Below are positions 44,124 to 51,889 of a stretch of 64,000 nt of DNA, one piece after another (positions within the stretch are counted from its first letter, which is position 1; every line of letters begins with the position of its first letter). The DNA comes from Streptosporangium nondiastaticum (GTDB taxonomy: Bacteria > Actinomycetota > Actinomycetes > Streptomycetales > Streptomycetaceae), in NCBI RefSeq assembly GCF_003011965.1, contig NZ_PXWG01000018.1:1-64000 (forward strand), given 5' to 3'. A program made the position numbers and the translations under genes. Under the pieces are notes generated by a model that searched no databases, had not been told where the DNA came from, and worked only from the letters and a program-made list of their open reading frames with translations.

Positions 44124-44864
44124 TCAGCGCCGCAGCGGCCGGACGAACACCTCCAGGGCGTCCCCGACGTCCCCCGCTGCGGGCAGCCGCACCCGGCCGG
44201 CCGGCTGCCAGCCCCAGGACCGGCGGGCCGCCTCCGCCGCCGTGGCGTGCGCGTCCGCGGGGGAGAGGAGCAGCACCGCGAGCGCCGCGCCGCTGCCCGA
44301 CAGCAGCCGGTCGTGCAGCCGCCGCCCGATGCCCCGGCGGCGCTCGCGGGGCGTGACCACCAGCTCGGCGACGGCGAAGACCCGGCCCGCCGCGGTCAGC
44401 TCCGCCAGCTGCCCGGGGACGGGCCCGGCGAAGCCGTGCCACCGGTCGCTGTCGCGCGGCAGGGGATAGCCGTACGCGCAGCCGACCGGCCGTCCGCCGG
44501 AGTCCGCGATCACCAGGTCGAAGCCCGGCCGCGCGGAGTGCTCGGCGAGTCGTTCCCGGAAACGGCTGCGGCTGTGGAAGGGCTCGACGTACGGTTCCCT
44601 GTGCCCGGGACCGTGCCCGGGGCCGTGCCCGGGGCCGTGCCCGGGGCCGGGCACGGGGGCGCCGCGGCCGTGCGGCTCCGCGGACGGCGCGCCGTCGCGC
44701 ACGGGCGTGGCGTCGTGCACCGCGGCGTCGCGCACGGGAGCGGCGTCGCGCGCCGTAACGCCGTGCGCCGCGCCGTCGTACGCCGCGACGTGCAGGTCCG
44801 CGAGCTGGTCGCGGTACTGGTCGGCCTGCCAGCGGCTCAGCCGGCGAAGGAAGACGTCACCCAT
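44124..44864 (-). CDS. GNAT-family N-acetyltransferase with inserted low-complexity block
   Basis: A 246-residue protein. The C-terminal half carries the GNAT core: VIADSGGRPVGCAYGYPL, then ELVVTPRERRRGIGRRLHDRLL with the acetyl-CoA loop RRRGIG. Between the N-terminal helix (about 1-28) and the core lies a block of about 60 residues made of ARDAA/VRDAA and HGPG repeats, the latter from 12-bp DNA repeats near 44612-44650. The insert looks like expansion by slippage and may be a flexible surface loop. The acceptor substrate is unknown. Start at ATG 44864; the gene is unlinked to the vWA gene except by strand. Confidence 0.75.
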   Translation of the reverse strand: MGDVFLRRLSRWQADQYRDQLADLHVAAYDGAAHGVTARDAAPVRDAAVHDATPVRDGAPSAEPHGRGAPVPGPGHGPGHGPGHGPGHREPYVEPFHSRSRFRERLAEHSARPGFDLVIADSGGRPVGCAYGYPLPRDSDRWHGFAGPVPGQLAELTAAGRVFAVAELVVTPRERRRGIGRRLHDRLLSGSGAALAVLLLSPADAHATAAEAARRSWGWQPAGRVRLPAAGDVGDALEVFVRPLRR

Positions 44865-45079
44865 GCGCCCTTCTTGCCCAGCGGAACCCTCACCCACCCG
44901 CCGCGGGGACCGGTTTCCGGCGCGATAACGGCGAGGGACCGGCAGGACACGCGCAGGCCAAGAGCAGGGTAAGAAATCGGTCCAGGGCAACCCTGTCCGC
45001 CCATTCCGGCCTCTTCATCGGTGAGTATCGCTTTACCGAACATGAGTACCCACCACGGGGGCAGGGAGTTGAGGGGCGC

Positions 45080-46261
45080 ATGGGCCTGACCAGCAGGTCG
45101 CTCTTGTACACGGTGATCTTCGTCGCCGTGGTGTGTGTCGGTCTCACCCTCTGGCTCTGGCCGCGGCTTTCCGGGCGCGGCGTGCTGCCCCTGCTCGGCC
45201 GGCTCGGCGCGATCGTCGTCACCCAGCTGACGATCATGTCCTCGGTGCTGCTCGCGGTGAATTCCGCGAACAGTTTCTACGGCTCGTGGGGCGAGCTGAT
45301 CGGCAAGTACGACCGGTCGCCGGGCGAGGTCACCCAGGTCACCGAGAACGGCGGGGCGAGCACCACGCCGGTCGACGCGGGCAAGGGCGGGCTCGTACGG
45401 AACACGGGCACGGAAGGCCTCGACAAGTCCGACATCCCGCAGGGGCCGAAGGACAAGGTCGGCACTCTTGAGTCGGTGCGGCTGGTCGCCCGCCGGGCCG
45501 GGGTGATGGAGCCGGCGTTCGTCTACCTTCCGCCGCAGTACTACCAGGAGCAGTACAAGCGCCAGCGCTTCCCGGTCGTCATCGCCATCAGCGGCTACCC
45601 CGGCGGGATCACCAACCTCTCCCACTTCCTGAAGGTGCCGAAGACGGCGAGCGACCTCATCGTCGAGCGCAAGATGCAGCCGACCGTGATCGTGATGGTG
45701 CGGCCGACGATAGCCCCGCCGCGCGACACCGAGTGCGTGGACGTCCCCGGGGGGCCGCAGTCGGAGACGTACTTCACCAAGGACCTGCCCGAGGCGCTCA
45801 AGAGCGCCTACCGCGTCGGCCACGAGGCCAGCGCCTGGGGCGTCATGGGGTACTCCTCGGGCGGCACGTGCGCGCTCGAACTCGCGATGCGGCAGCCGGG
45901 CACGTTTCCCGTGGCGGGCGCCCTCTCCGCCGACTACAAGATCAAGAATGATCTGACCACGGGAAACCTCTTCGGTGACGGCGAGGAGGGCGAGAAGAAC
46001 AAGCGCGAGCACGATCTGATCTGGCGGCTGCAGAATCTGCCCGCGCCGCGCGTCTCGGTCCTCGTCACCAGCAGCAAGGAAGGCGAGAAGAACTTCAAGG
46101 AGACGGAGAAATTCCTCAAGGCCGTCAAGGAGCCGATGACGGCGGCGAAGATCATTCTTCCGTCGGGGAGCCACAACTTCACGACGTGGCGGCGGGAGAT
46201 CGCGCCGACGCTGGAGTGGATGGGCAAGCAGATGACATTCCCGCAGGACGTCAACAATTAG
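45080..46261 (+). CDS. Membrane-anchored esterase of the antigen 85/EsteraseD fold
   Basis: A 393-residue alpha/beta-hydrolase. Two N-terminal membrane helices (about 8-28 and 43-63, LGAIVVTQLTIMSSVLLAV) place the catalytic domain (about 110-390) outside the cell. The nucleophile elbow is GVMGYSSGGTCALELA, with PSGSHNFTTW supplying the probable catalytic His. The family includes mycolyltransferases and cell-wall esterases. ATG 45080 follows GAGTTGAGGGG. It is convergent with a paralogous esterase gene (46312-47520) of the same architecture. Confidence 0.8.
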   Translation: MGLTSRSLLYTVIFVAVVCVGLTLWLWPRLSGRGVLPLLGRLGAIVVTQLTIMSSVLLAVNSANSFYGSWGELIGKYDRSPGEVTQVTENGGASTTPVDAGKGGLVRNTGTEGLDKSDIPQGPKDKVGTLESVRLVARRAGVMEPAFVYLPPQYYQEQYKRQRFPVVIAISGYPGGITNLSHFLKVPKTASDLIVERKMQPTVIVMVRPTIAPPRDTECVDVPGGPQSETYFTKDLPEALKSAYRVGHEASAWGVMGYSSGGTCALELAMRQPGTFPVAGALSADYKIKNDLTTGNLFGDGEEGEKNKREHDLIWRLQNLPAPRVSVLVTSSKEGEKNFKETEKFLKAVKEPMTAAKIILPSGSHNFTTWRREIAPTLEWMGKQMTFPQDVNN

Positions 46262-46311
46262 GACGGGCGGTCGCCTGCTCCATCCATTGCTGTTGGTCTC
46301 TACGGGGGTCG

Positions 46312-47520
46312 CTATTCGTCGGGCTGCCGGGGAGGGGCTTCGGCCGGGGCGTCGGCGCCCTCGCCTTCGCCGCGGGGAGCCTCGGCGTCCGCGGGCTGGT
46401 CGCCCGGGGACCGGCCGCCCGGCGGCGGCACGGCCGGAGGCCGGCCACCCGGGCCCGTCAGCTCCTCGCTCAGCCACGCGAACGCGGCCGGATACATCGA
46501 GATCCACGTGTGGTAGTTGTGGCCGCCCGCCGGCGCGAGCATCGTCCGCAGCCGGACGCCGCTGCCGGACGCGGCCTGCTCGAACTGTTCGATGAGGGAC
46601 GGCGGGCTGGAGCGGTCCTGCCGCGACGTGGCCAGGAACAGCCCGACGCCGCCCGCCCCGTCCGCCGCCGGCTTCGCGTGGGCCACCAGCCACGTCGGGC
46701 TGTTGTGCTCCCGCAGGACCGGATCGGTGAGGGCGCCCTGCTCGCCGTTGAGCGGGTCCGGGTCGAGGGCCGCGCCCGCGCCGAACACCCGCGGGTACTG
46801 CAGGGGCAGCTTCGCCGCGCAGTAGCCGCCGGTCGAGATGCCCAGCAGCCCCCACGAGCGGGGGCCCTTCCCCGTACGGAAGTGCTGCCGGATCACCTCC
46901 GGGACGTCCGTGGAGAGCCAGGTGGCGATCTTGTGGCCGGGGATGTCGGCGCAGTCCGTGTCCAGCCCGCCGGGGTTGATCACCGGCACGGCCAGGATGA
47001 ACGGGTGCGTCGTCCCCGCGCGCAGCAGCTTCGCGAAGTCCGCCGGCATGTGGCCCTGGTCCAGCCACGACTGGGGCGAACCGGGGATGCCGTGCAGCAG
47101 GATCACCACGGGGAACGGCGTGCGGCGGAAGCGCGGCTCGTCGTACTGCGGCGGCGTCCACACCATCACCTGACCGGACAGGGCCGAACGGGGGCCCCGT
47201 ACGTACGTCTGCTGCATCCCCGCGTCCCCGCGCAGGAAGCGGGCGCGGTCGGGCGGCGGCCCCGGCATCGCCACCGGCCCGCTGCCGCCGGCCCGGCCCA
47301 GCAGGTCGTCCCACGAGGCGTACAGCCCGTAACTCGTGTTGATCCACGCCGCGACCACACAGATGGCGGTCACCTGGCACAGCCCGATCAGCAGCACGCG
47401 CGCGAGCCAGCGGGCGGGGGCCGGGCCCGGAACCCTCGACCAGAGGAGGAGGGTGGCCAGGACGGCGCCCGCCGTCGCCGCGGCCAGCGCGGCGAAGAAC
47501 GCGGTTCCGGTGAGACTCAT
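46312..47520 (-). CDS. Second membrane-anchored esterase (paralog)
   Basis: A 402-residue protein with the same plan as the previous one: N-terminal membrane helices (about 8-28 and 42-64), and an extracellular alpha/beta-hydrolase domain with GLLGISTGGYCAAKL as nucleophile elbow and APAGGHNYHTW near the catalytic His. It ends in a Pro/Glu/Ala-rich tail of about 50 residues. GGGAG lies three bases upstream of ATG 47520; ATG 47529 would add three residues. Two copies of an 11-bp direct repeat (CCCATAGATA(T/C), 47525-47546) overlap the promoter area shared with the divergent TetR gene. Confidence 0.8.
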   Translation of the reverse strand: MSLTGTAFFAALAAATAGAVLATLLLWSRVPGPAPARWLARVLLIGLCQVTAICVVAAWINTSYGLYASWDDLLGRAGGSGPVAMPGPPPDRARFLRGDAGMQQTYVRGPRSALSGQVMVWTPPQYDEPRFRRTPFPVVILLHGIPGSPQSWLDQGHMPADFAKLLRAGTTHPFILAVPVINPGGLDTDCADIPGHKIATWLSTDVPEVIRQHFRTGKGPRSWGLLGISTGGYCAAKLPLQYPRVFGAGAALDPDPLNGEQGALTDPVLREHNSPTWLVAHAKPAADGAGGVGLFLATSRQDRSSPPSLIEQFEQAASGSGVRLRTMLAPAGGHNYHTWISMYPAAFAWLSEELTGPGGRPPAVPPPGGRSPGDQPADAEAPRGEGEGADAPAEAPPRQPDE

Positions 47521-47524
47521 CGCT

Positions 47525-47546
47525 CCCATAGATATCCCATAGATAC
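47525..47546. repeat. Direct repeat of 11 bp between esterase and TetR genes
   Basis: Adjacent copies CCCATAGATAT and CCCATAGATAC lie at the 5' end of the esterase gene, in an otherwise GC-rich region. It is a candidate operator. Confidence 0.5.
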
Positions 47547-47696
47547 ACGTTGGCTGGTTCGCTCTCCTCCCTTGACGCGGTTGTGCTGCATACGCTCGAC
47601 GCCGCGGGCGCGCCCGGTACCGGCTGCGGCCGCTGGATGCCCAGCCCTCCACCGCGCGGAGGCGGTGAGCGGGGCCCATCGATTCGGAGGCGTGCC

Positions 47697-48359
47697 GTGG
47701 CCAAGCAGGACCGTGCGATCAGGACTCGACAGACCATCCTGGAGGCGGCCGCGGTGGTGTTCGACGAACGGGGCTACGACGCCGCCACGATCAACGAGAT
47801 CCTCGCCCGGGCCGAGGTCACCAAGGGCGCGCTCTACTTCCACTTCCCCTCGAAAGAGGACCTCGCACTCGCCGTCATCGACGCCCAGGCCGAAGCGACG
47901 TCCGCGCTCCTGGACCTGCCCGGCGGGTGCCGGATGCAGCGGCTCGTCGACCTCGGCATGGTCTTCGCCCACCAGTTGCTCGTCGACCCCGTGCTGCGGG
48001 GAAGCGTGCGGCTGACCATGGAGCACGGCTCCGCGGCGCTCCTCCACCGGAGCGGGCCGTTCACCGGGTGGATCGAGCTCCACACGCGGCTGCTGGCGGA
48101 GGGCAAGGAGCGCGGGGAAGTCTTACCGGACGTCGTCCCCGCGGAGGTCGCCGAGCTGATCGTGGGGGCGTTCGGGGGGATCAACGCGCTGTCGCAGTCG
48201 GTCTCCGACCGCGCCGACCTCGAACGCCGCGCGATCGTCCTCTACGAGCACCTCATGCCGTCCATCGCCGTCCCCGCCGTCCTCGCCCGCCTGGACATGG
48301 CCCCGGGCCGCGGCGCGCGGGCGCTGGCGCTGGCCACGCTGGAGCCGGTGAGCGCGTAG
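47697..48359 (+). CDS. TetR-family regulator of the gamma-butyrolactone-receptor (ArpA/ScbR) type, with a TTA codon
   Basis: A 220-residue regulator. The N-terminus MAKQDRAIRTRQTILEAAAVVFDERGYDAATINEILARAEVTKGALYFHFPSKEDLA matches ArpA, ScbR and their pseudo-receptor relatives closely (shown here only as the helix-turn-helix region about 1-55). ArpA/ScbR proteins release DNA when a gamma-butyrolactone or antibiotic binds and start antibiotic production and development. The ligand pocket domain (about 80-215) is complete. Leu143 is a TTA codon (48123-48125), so translation needs the BldA tRNA. GTG 47697 follows GGAGG. No butyrolactone synthase gene is nearby, so it may be an orphan. Confidence 0.8.
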   Translation: MAKQDRAIRTRQTILEAAAVVFDERGYDAATINEILARAEVTKGALYFHFPSKEDLALAVIDAQAEATSALLDLPGGCRMQRLVDLGMVFAHQLLVDPVLRGSVRLTMEHGSAALLHRSGPFTGWIELHTRLLAEGKERGEVLPDVVPAEVAELIVGAFGGINALSQSVSDRADLERRAIVLYEHLMPSIAVPAVLARLDMAPGRGARALALATLEPVSA

Positions 48360-48657
48360 CGCCTCCGGCGGGGGTTGGGGGTTGGGGGGCGGCGGGTGGC
48401 CCGGGCGGGCGGCCTGTGACGCCGTACGACCTGGGGCCGGTTCGGCACCGCCGGTGGTGTGGGTGGGGGTTGCTCGCCGTGGCGGCGGGGGTGTTCGGCC
48501 GGGCCGGTGGGGGATGGTGCCGTTCCGGCGGCGCCGGTCGCCGTTCCCCCGCCGCAGCGGTGATCCGCCGCGACGCCGGCATCCGGCGGTGCCGTGCGGC
48601 CCGGTGCCCGGGCGTGAAGCCATGCCCGGCAAGGGCCCGGCACCGCCGGAGTGAGTC
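48360..48657. repeat. Inverted pair of the dispersed palindromic repeat
   Basis: The stretch 48420-48490 is a reverse-orientation copy and 48545-48610 a forward copy of the GGCGGTGCCG-containing family seen at 57835-58310, forming a large imperfect palindrome. A CGGTGCCGTGCGGCCCGGTGCCCGG stretch follows (described in pieces of under 20 bases: CGGTGCCGTGCGG then CCCGGTGCCCGG). Gene content: none. Confidence 0.6.
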
Positions 48658-49254
48658 TCAGGCGGGGTCCGGGGACATCGTCGGGGCCGGGGCGCCGGAG
48701 AGCGTGGCCAGGGCCACGTCCAGGAGGGCCGCGCGCCGCTGCTCCACCGTGCCGACCGCCGCCCCGCACGGCGCGAACGCCCCGAAGTGCACGGTGAGCA
48801 CCGCGCTGGCGACCCGCATGCGACAGTCGAACTCCAGGTCACCCGCGTGCATGAGCCGCGAGATCGCGGTCACCCGGTCGCTGAGTTCCCGGCCGACGGC
48901 CAGGTCCCGCAGGGTCGCCTGGTTCTCCTGCAGGATGTGGTAGATCGGCATGGCCGAGGCGAGCGCGGCGCTGTACCGCCGCAGCAGTTCCCGCTTCGTC
49001 TCCATCGTGGGCGGTTGTTCCTCCGCCCAGGCGATGAGTTCGTCGACCGGCCTCCCCAGGTCCCTGGAGATCGCGCTGAGGATGTCCTCCTTCGTCTTGA
49101 AGTGGTAGTACAGCGCCGCCTTCGTGACGCCGAGCTCCTCGGCGATCTCCCGTAGCGACGTCTTCTCGTAACCACGTGAGACGAAGAGGTCCAGGGCCGT
49201 TTTCTGGATGCGCTCCCGCGTGTCGCTCCTGCGCGCCTGAGGGGTGCTGCCCAT
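48658..49254 (-). CDS. TetR-family regulator
   Basis: A 198-residue repressor with helix-turn-helix TSLREIAEELGVTKAALYYHF (about 32-52) and a C-terminal ligand/dimer domain (about 60-190) without a recognisable subfamily. It is probably autoregulated through inverted repeats at 49283-49318 in its own promoter. A DsbA-fold gene lies divergently 451 bases away and could be the target. ATG 49254 follows GGAGAG. Confidence 0.82.
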   Translation of the reverse strand: MGSTPQARRSDTRERIQKTALDLFVSRGYEKTSLREIAEELGVTKAALYYHFKTKEDILSAISRDLGRPVDELIAWAEEQPPTMETKRELLRRYSAALASAMPIYHILQENQATLRDLAVGRELSDRVTAISRLMHAGDLEFDCRMRVASAVLTVHFGAFAPCGAAVGTVEQRRAALLDVALATLSGAPAPTMSPDPA

Positions 49255-49282
49255 GGGTCTCTCCTGCCGTTGTCGTGAACCT

Positions 49283-49318
49283 GTTGCCCCCCGGGCAACC
49301 TGCCTGACGCCCGGTCAG
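49283..49318. promoter_or_regulatory. Two inverted repeats in front of the TetR gene
   Basis: GTTGCCC-CCC-GGGCAAC (49283-49299) and CTGAC-N5-GTCAG (49304-49318), the second resembling a TetR-family TGACCG-type operator when read on the minus strand. They lie 29-64 bases before the start codon. Confidence 0.5.
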
Positions 49319-49611
49319 CTGGCAGTCCGCCTTCCCGTCTGTCCCAACTGGCCGTGCCTGCAAGCAAGTGGACGTGCCGGGCCGCCGCCGCACATGCCAG
49401 GGAGAGTGGAGATCATGCCGCAGAAAGGGCCTCCGGCGGGCTCACAGCGGCCGACCGCGACATCACCGACACGCAATACATACATTGTCGTGGTCAGAAT
49501 GGTCGCGTGGTGGCCAAGTGGCCATAGTGGCAGCCGACATGGGGCGCGGAACGGCCGTAAACCCGTCACCTCACGAGGCGTGCATCGCCACTCATTCCTT
49601 GACATACCTCC

Positions 49612-49640
49612 TTGACGCCCCCCAAGCCATGTCCTACCTT
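49612..49640 (+). promoter_or_regulatory. Promoter of the DsbA-fold gene
   Basis: TTGACG (49612-49617), 17-base spacer, TACCTT (49635-49640). A second TTGACA lies at 49599. Confidence 0.55.
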
Positions 49641-49705
49641 CCGTCCTGGCCGACCAGCCGACCGGCAAGTATGTCGGTGGCCGGCGCTACGGAGGGGGGA
49701 TCCGG

Positions 49706-50359
49706 ATGGTCAGGGCGGACATGGTGCTGGACGTCATCTGCGTCCACTCCTACATCGGGTACACCCGCCTCGTCCGCGCCGCGAACCGCCTCCGCGCCCG
49801 CGGCACCGCGGTCACGATCACCTTCCGCCCGTACGAGATCGCCCCCGCCGCCTCCGACAGCCCCCAGCTCCTGATGCCCGTCCTGGAACGGGCGCTCGGC
49901 CCGTACGCCGCGACGCAGACCGAGCTGTTCACCTGGCAGGCCGCTCGCGACGGACTCGAACTCCGCTACGACCTGGCCGTCGCCACCGGCACCTTCCGCC
50001 CCCACCTGCTCGTCGCCCTCGCCGCCGGACAGGGCCGCGCCGAGGCCGTCGTCGAGCGGCTGTTCCGGGCGCACTTCACCGAGGGCGAGCACATCGCCGC
50101 CGAGGACGTGCTGCGGGACGTGGCGGAGGAGTGCGGGGTGGACCTCACGCCGTACGGACCGGGCGTGCTGGCGCGTACATCACCCGAAGCGGAGGAGCTC
50201 CGCGGCGAGTTGCACCGGCTGCGGCACCACGGCGTCACGGGCGCCCCCGTCTTCCGGATCGCCGACGGCCCCGTCCTGCTGGGGGTGCAGGCCGAGGGCG
50301 TCCTGTACGAGGCGATGGCGCAGGCGGCCGCCCGGTCCGCCGGCGCGACGACGCCCTGA
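49706..50359 (+). CDS. DsbA/FrnE-fold protein lacking the CXXC active site
   Basis: A 217-residue cytosolic thioredoxin-fold protein of the FrnE/HCCA-isomerase type: MVLDVICVHSYIGYTRL at the first strand, a helical insertion (about 70-175), and the cis-Pro strand GVTGAPVFRIADGPVLLGVQ. FrnE proteins have CPWCY where this one has CVHSYIGY, so only one Cys is present and dithiol exchange is unlikely. It may act like glutathione-dependent isomerases, using Ser or a bound cofactor. ATG 49706 follows GGAGGGGGG. Expressed from its own promoter opposite a TetR gene. Confidence 0.7.
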   Translation: MVRADMVLDVICVHSYIGYTRLVRAANRLRARGTAVTITFRPYEIAPAASDSPQLLMPVLERALGPYAATQTELFTWQAARDGLELRYDLAVATGTFRPHLLVALAAGQGRAEAVVERLFRAHFTEGEHIAAEDVLRDVAEECGVDLTPYGPGVLARTSPEAEELRGELHRLRHHGVTGAPVFRIADGPVLLGVQAEGVLYEAMAQAAARSAGATTP

Positions 50360-50513
50360 TGTCTTGACGCCCTGACGCCCTGACGCCCTGACGGACGCGC
50401 CCCGCGGAAACCTCTTTAACTTCTTTAACCTCTTCCGGTCGCTGATATTCATATCGCCGCCCCTCCCCATTTATGTTTGTCGGCCTGTCCTACGTGCTGC
50501 CGCTCCACTGGCT

Positions 50514-50557
50514 CGAATGAGTGAAAGCCCGGAACCTCCGAATAGGGGCGGAGTTAT
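50514..50557 (+). promoter_or_regulatory. Promoter unit of the first rodlin gene
   Basis: The 12-base element CGAATGAGTGAA (50514-50525) lies before CGGAAC (50530-50535), a 16-base spacer starting CTCCG, and AGTTAT (50552-50557). The same parts occur before the second rodlin gene. The AAC-N16-nGTT layout resembles promoters of the ECF sigma factor BldN. Confidence 0.6.
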
Positions 50558-50606
50558 TCAGAACGCTTTCCCAGTGGGGGCGCCACACGATCGAAAGGCT
50601 TAGGAC

Positions 50607-51059
50607 GTGCTCAACAAGGTAATTGCCACTACCGCCCTCGCGGCGTCTGCGGTCGGCACCATGGCCGGCCCGGCGATGGCCATCGGAAACGATCAGGACG
50701 TCGCGAACGGCAACGCCGCGCACACCGGTTACGGCAACACGCACACCGGCGGCAAGGAAAGCCCGCAGATGAGCCTGATCCAGGGCACGCTGAACAAGCC
50801 GTGTCTGGGCATCGGCAAGCTCGGCCTGCAGTCCGTGCTGGCGCTCCTCATCAACATCGGCATCCAGGACGTGCCGATCCTCACGTCCCAGCAGCAGCAG
50901 CAGTGCACCGACAACTCCACGATCAGCGACGGGGACGACCCGCTGTCGCACATCCTCTCGGAGATCCCGATCATCTCGGGCAACGGGTCCGGCAACAAGA
51001 CCGAGGGCGGCCACGGCCACCACGGCTTCGGCGGCCACCCGGGCTTCGGCGGGCACTGA
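50607..51059 (+). CDS. rdl: Rodlin protein, first copy
   Basis: A 150-residue secreted surface protein that helps build the rodlet layer of aerial hyphae together with chaplins. A signal peptide ending in AMA (residue about 25) is followed by the rodlin domain: ANGNAAHTGYGNT, SPQMSLIQGTLNKPCLGIGKL, a hydrophobic strand (SVLALLINIGIQDVPIL) and QCTDNSTISDGDDPLSHILSEIP. The two Cys are the expected pair. A Gly/His-rich tail of about 20 residues (GHGHHGFGGHPGFGGH) is added at the end. GTG 50607 has AGGA just upstream. It is the head gene of a tandem pair. Confidence 0.92.
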   Translation: MLNKVIATTALAASAVGTMAGPAMAIGNDQDVANGNAAHTGYGNTHTGGKESPQMSLIQGTLNKPCLGIGKLGLQSVLALLINIGIQDVPILTSQQQQQCTDNSTISDGDDPLSHILSEIPIISGNGSGNKTEGGHGHHGFGGHPGFGGH

Positions 51060-51157
51060 GTCTCGCGGTAGTCGGACGGAATTCCCCCTGCGGCGGGTGT
51101 GCGGGCCCCGCGGCAGGGGGTTTTCCCATTCTTCCGGGCGTCTTCCGGCGCCTGGGC

Positions 51158-51211
51158 CGAATGAGTGAAGGGCCGTAGCCGGTAATAACCTCCGGCAAAT
51201 TCCCGAGTTAG
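51158..51211 (+). promoter_or_regulatory. Promoter unit of the second rodlin gene
   Basis: CGAATGAGTGAA (51158-51169), then AATAAC (51184-51189), a 16-base spacer also starting CTCCG, and AGTTAG (51206-51211). Compared with the first gene the upstream element is 10 bases farther away, about one helical turn. Confidence 0.6.
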
Positions 51212-51262
51212 GCAGTGAGCTCAGAGATCCCGTAATCGTCGAGCCAGAACGAGGAACCAAGC

Positions 51263-51796
51263 GTGATCAAGAAAGTAGTGGCCACGACCGCACTCGTGGC
51301 TTCCGCGGCCGGCGTGTCGGCGACCCCCGCGATGGCCGTGGGGGACGGCCAGGACGTTGCGAACGCCAACGGTGCGGGCCAGATGTACGGAAACACCTGG
51401 ACGGGCGGCTACATGAGCCCGCAGATGGGTCTGATCAACGGCTCGCTGAACAAGCCGTGCATCGGCATCGGAAAGCTCGGCGCCCAGTCCCTGATCAGCG
51501 CGCTCAACGTGGGCCTCCAGGACATCCCGATCCTCTCCTCGCAGCAGCAGCAGTCCTGCACGGAGAACTCCACGATCAGCGACGGCGACGACCCGCTGTC
51601 GCACATCCTGGACGAGATCCCGATCATCTCGGGCAACGGGTCCTGGAACGACCGCGACGAGCACCACGGCCACCACCATCACCACCACGGCGGCTTCGGT
51701 CACCACGACCGTGACCACGATCGTGATGACGACCACCGCGGCGGCCACGGCGACCACGACGACCACGACGACTGGCACCACGGGCACGGCCACTGA
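51263..51796 (+). CDS. rdl: Rodlin protein with His/Asp-rich tail, second copy
   Basis: A 177-residue rodlin paralogous to the first (KPCIGIGKLGAQSLI; QSCTENSTISDGDDPLSHILDEIP). After the rodlin domain it carries an extra tail of about 50 residues built of His, Asp, Gly and Arg with 19 His, for example HHGHHHHHHGGFGHHD and DDHDDWHHGHGH. Known rodlins are about 130 residues without such a tail. The tail should bind divalent metals such as zinc, nickel or copper and could mineralise or glue the rodlet layer. GTG 51263 follows GAGGAA. Both genes have the same promoter layout. Confidence 0.92.
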   Translation: MIKKVVATTALVASAAGVSATPAMAVGDGQDVANANGAGQMYGNTWTGGYMSPQMGLINGSLNKPCIGIGKLGAQSLISALNVGLQDIPILSSQQQQSCTENSTISDGDDPLSHILDEIPIISGNGSWNDRDEHHGHHHHHHGGFGHHDRDHDRDDDHRGGHGDHDDHDDWHHGHGH

Positions 51797-51889
51797 CGGC
51801 GGTTCCCCGCGGATCCCACGCACGGACGCCCCCGGTTTCCCCCGGGGGCGTCCGTGCGGGTGCCGGCGGTGCCGTGCAGGTGCCGGCGG

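Larger units (their letters stand above)
49255..49705. other. Divergent intergenic region (451 bp)
   Basis: Contains the TetR operators, a TGGCCA-rich stretch around 49510 and the promoter at 49612. No supported gene. Confidence 0.6.

Noticed and set aside
44837..47737. A 966-residue minus-strand frame over both esterase genes
   Set aside because: Opposite or out of frame to clear alpha/beta-hydrolase genes with catalytic motifs; low-complexity translation.
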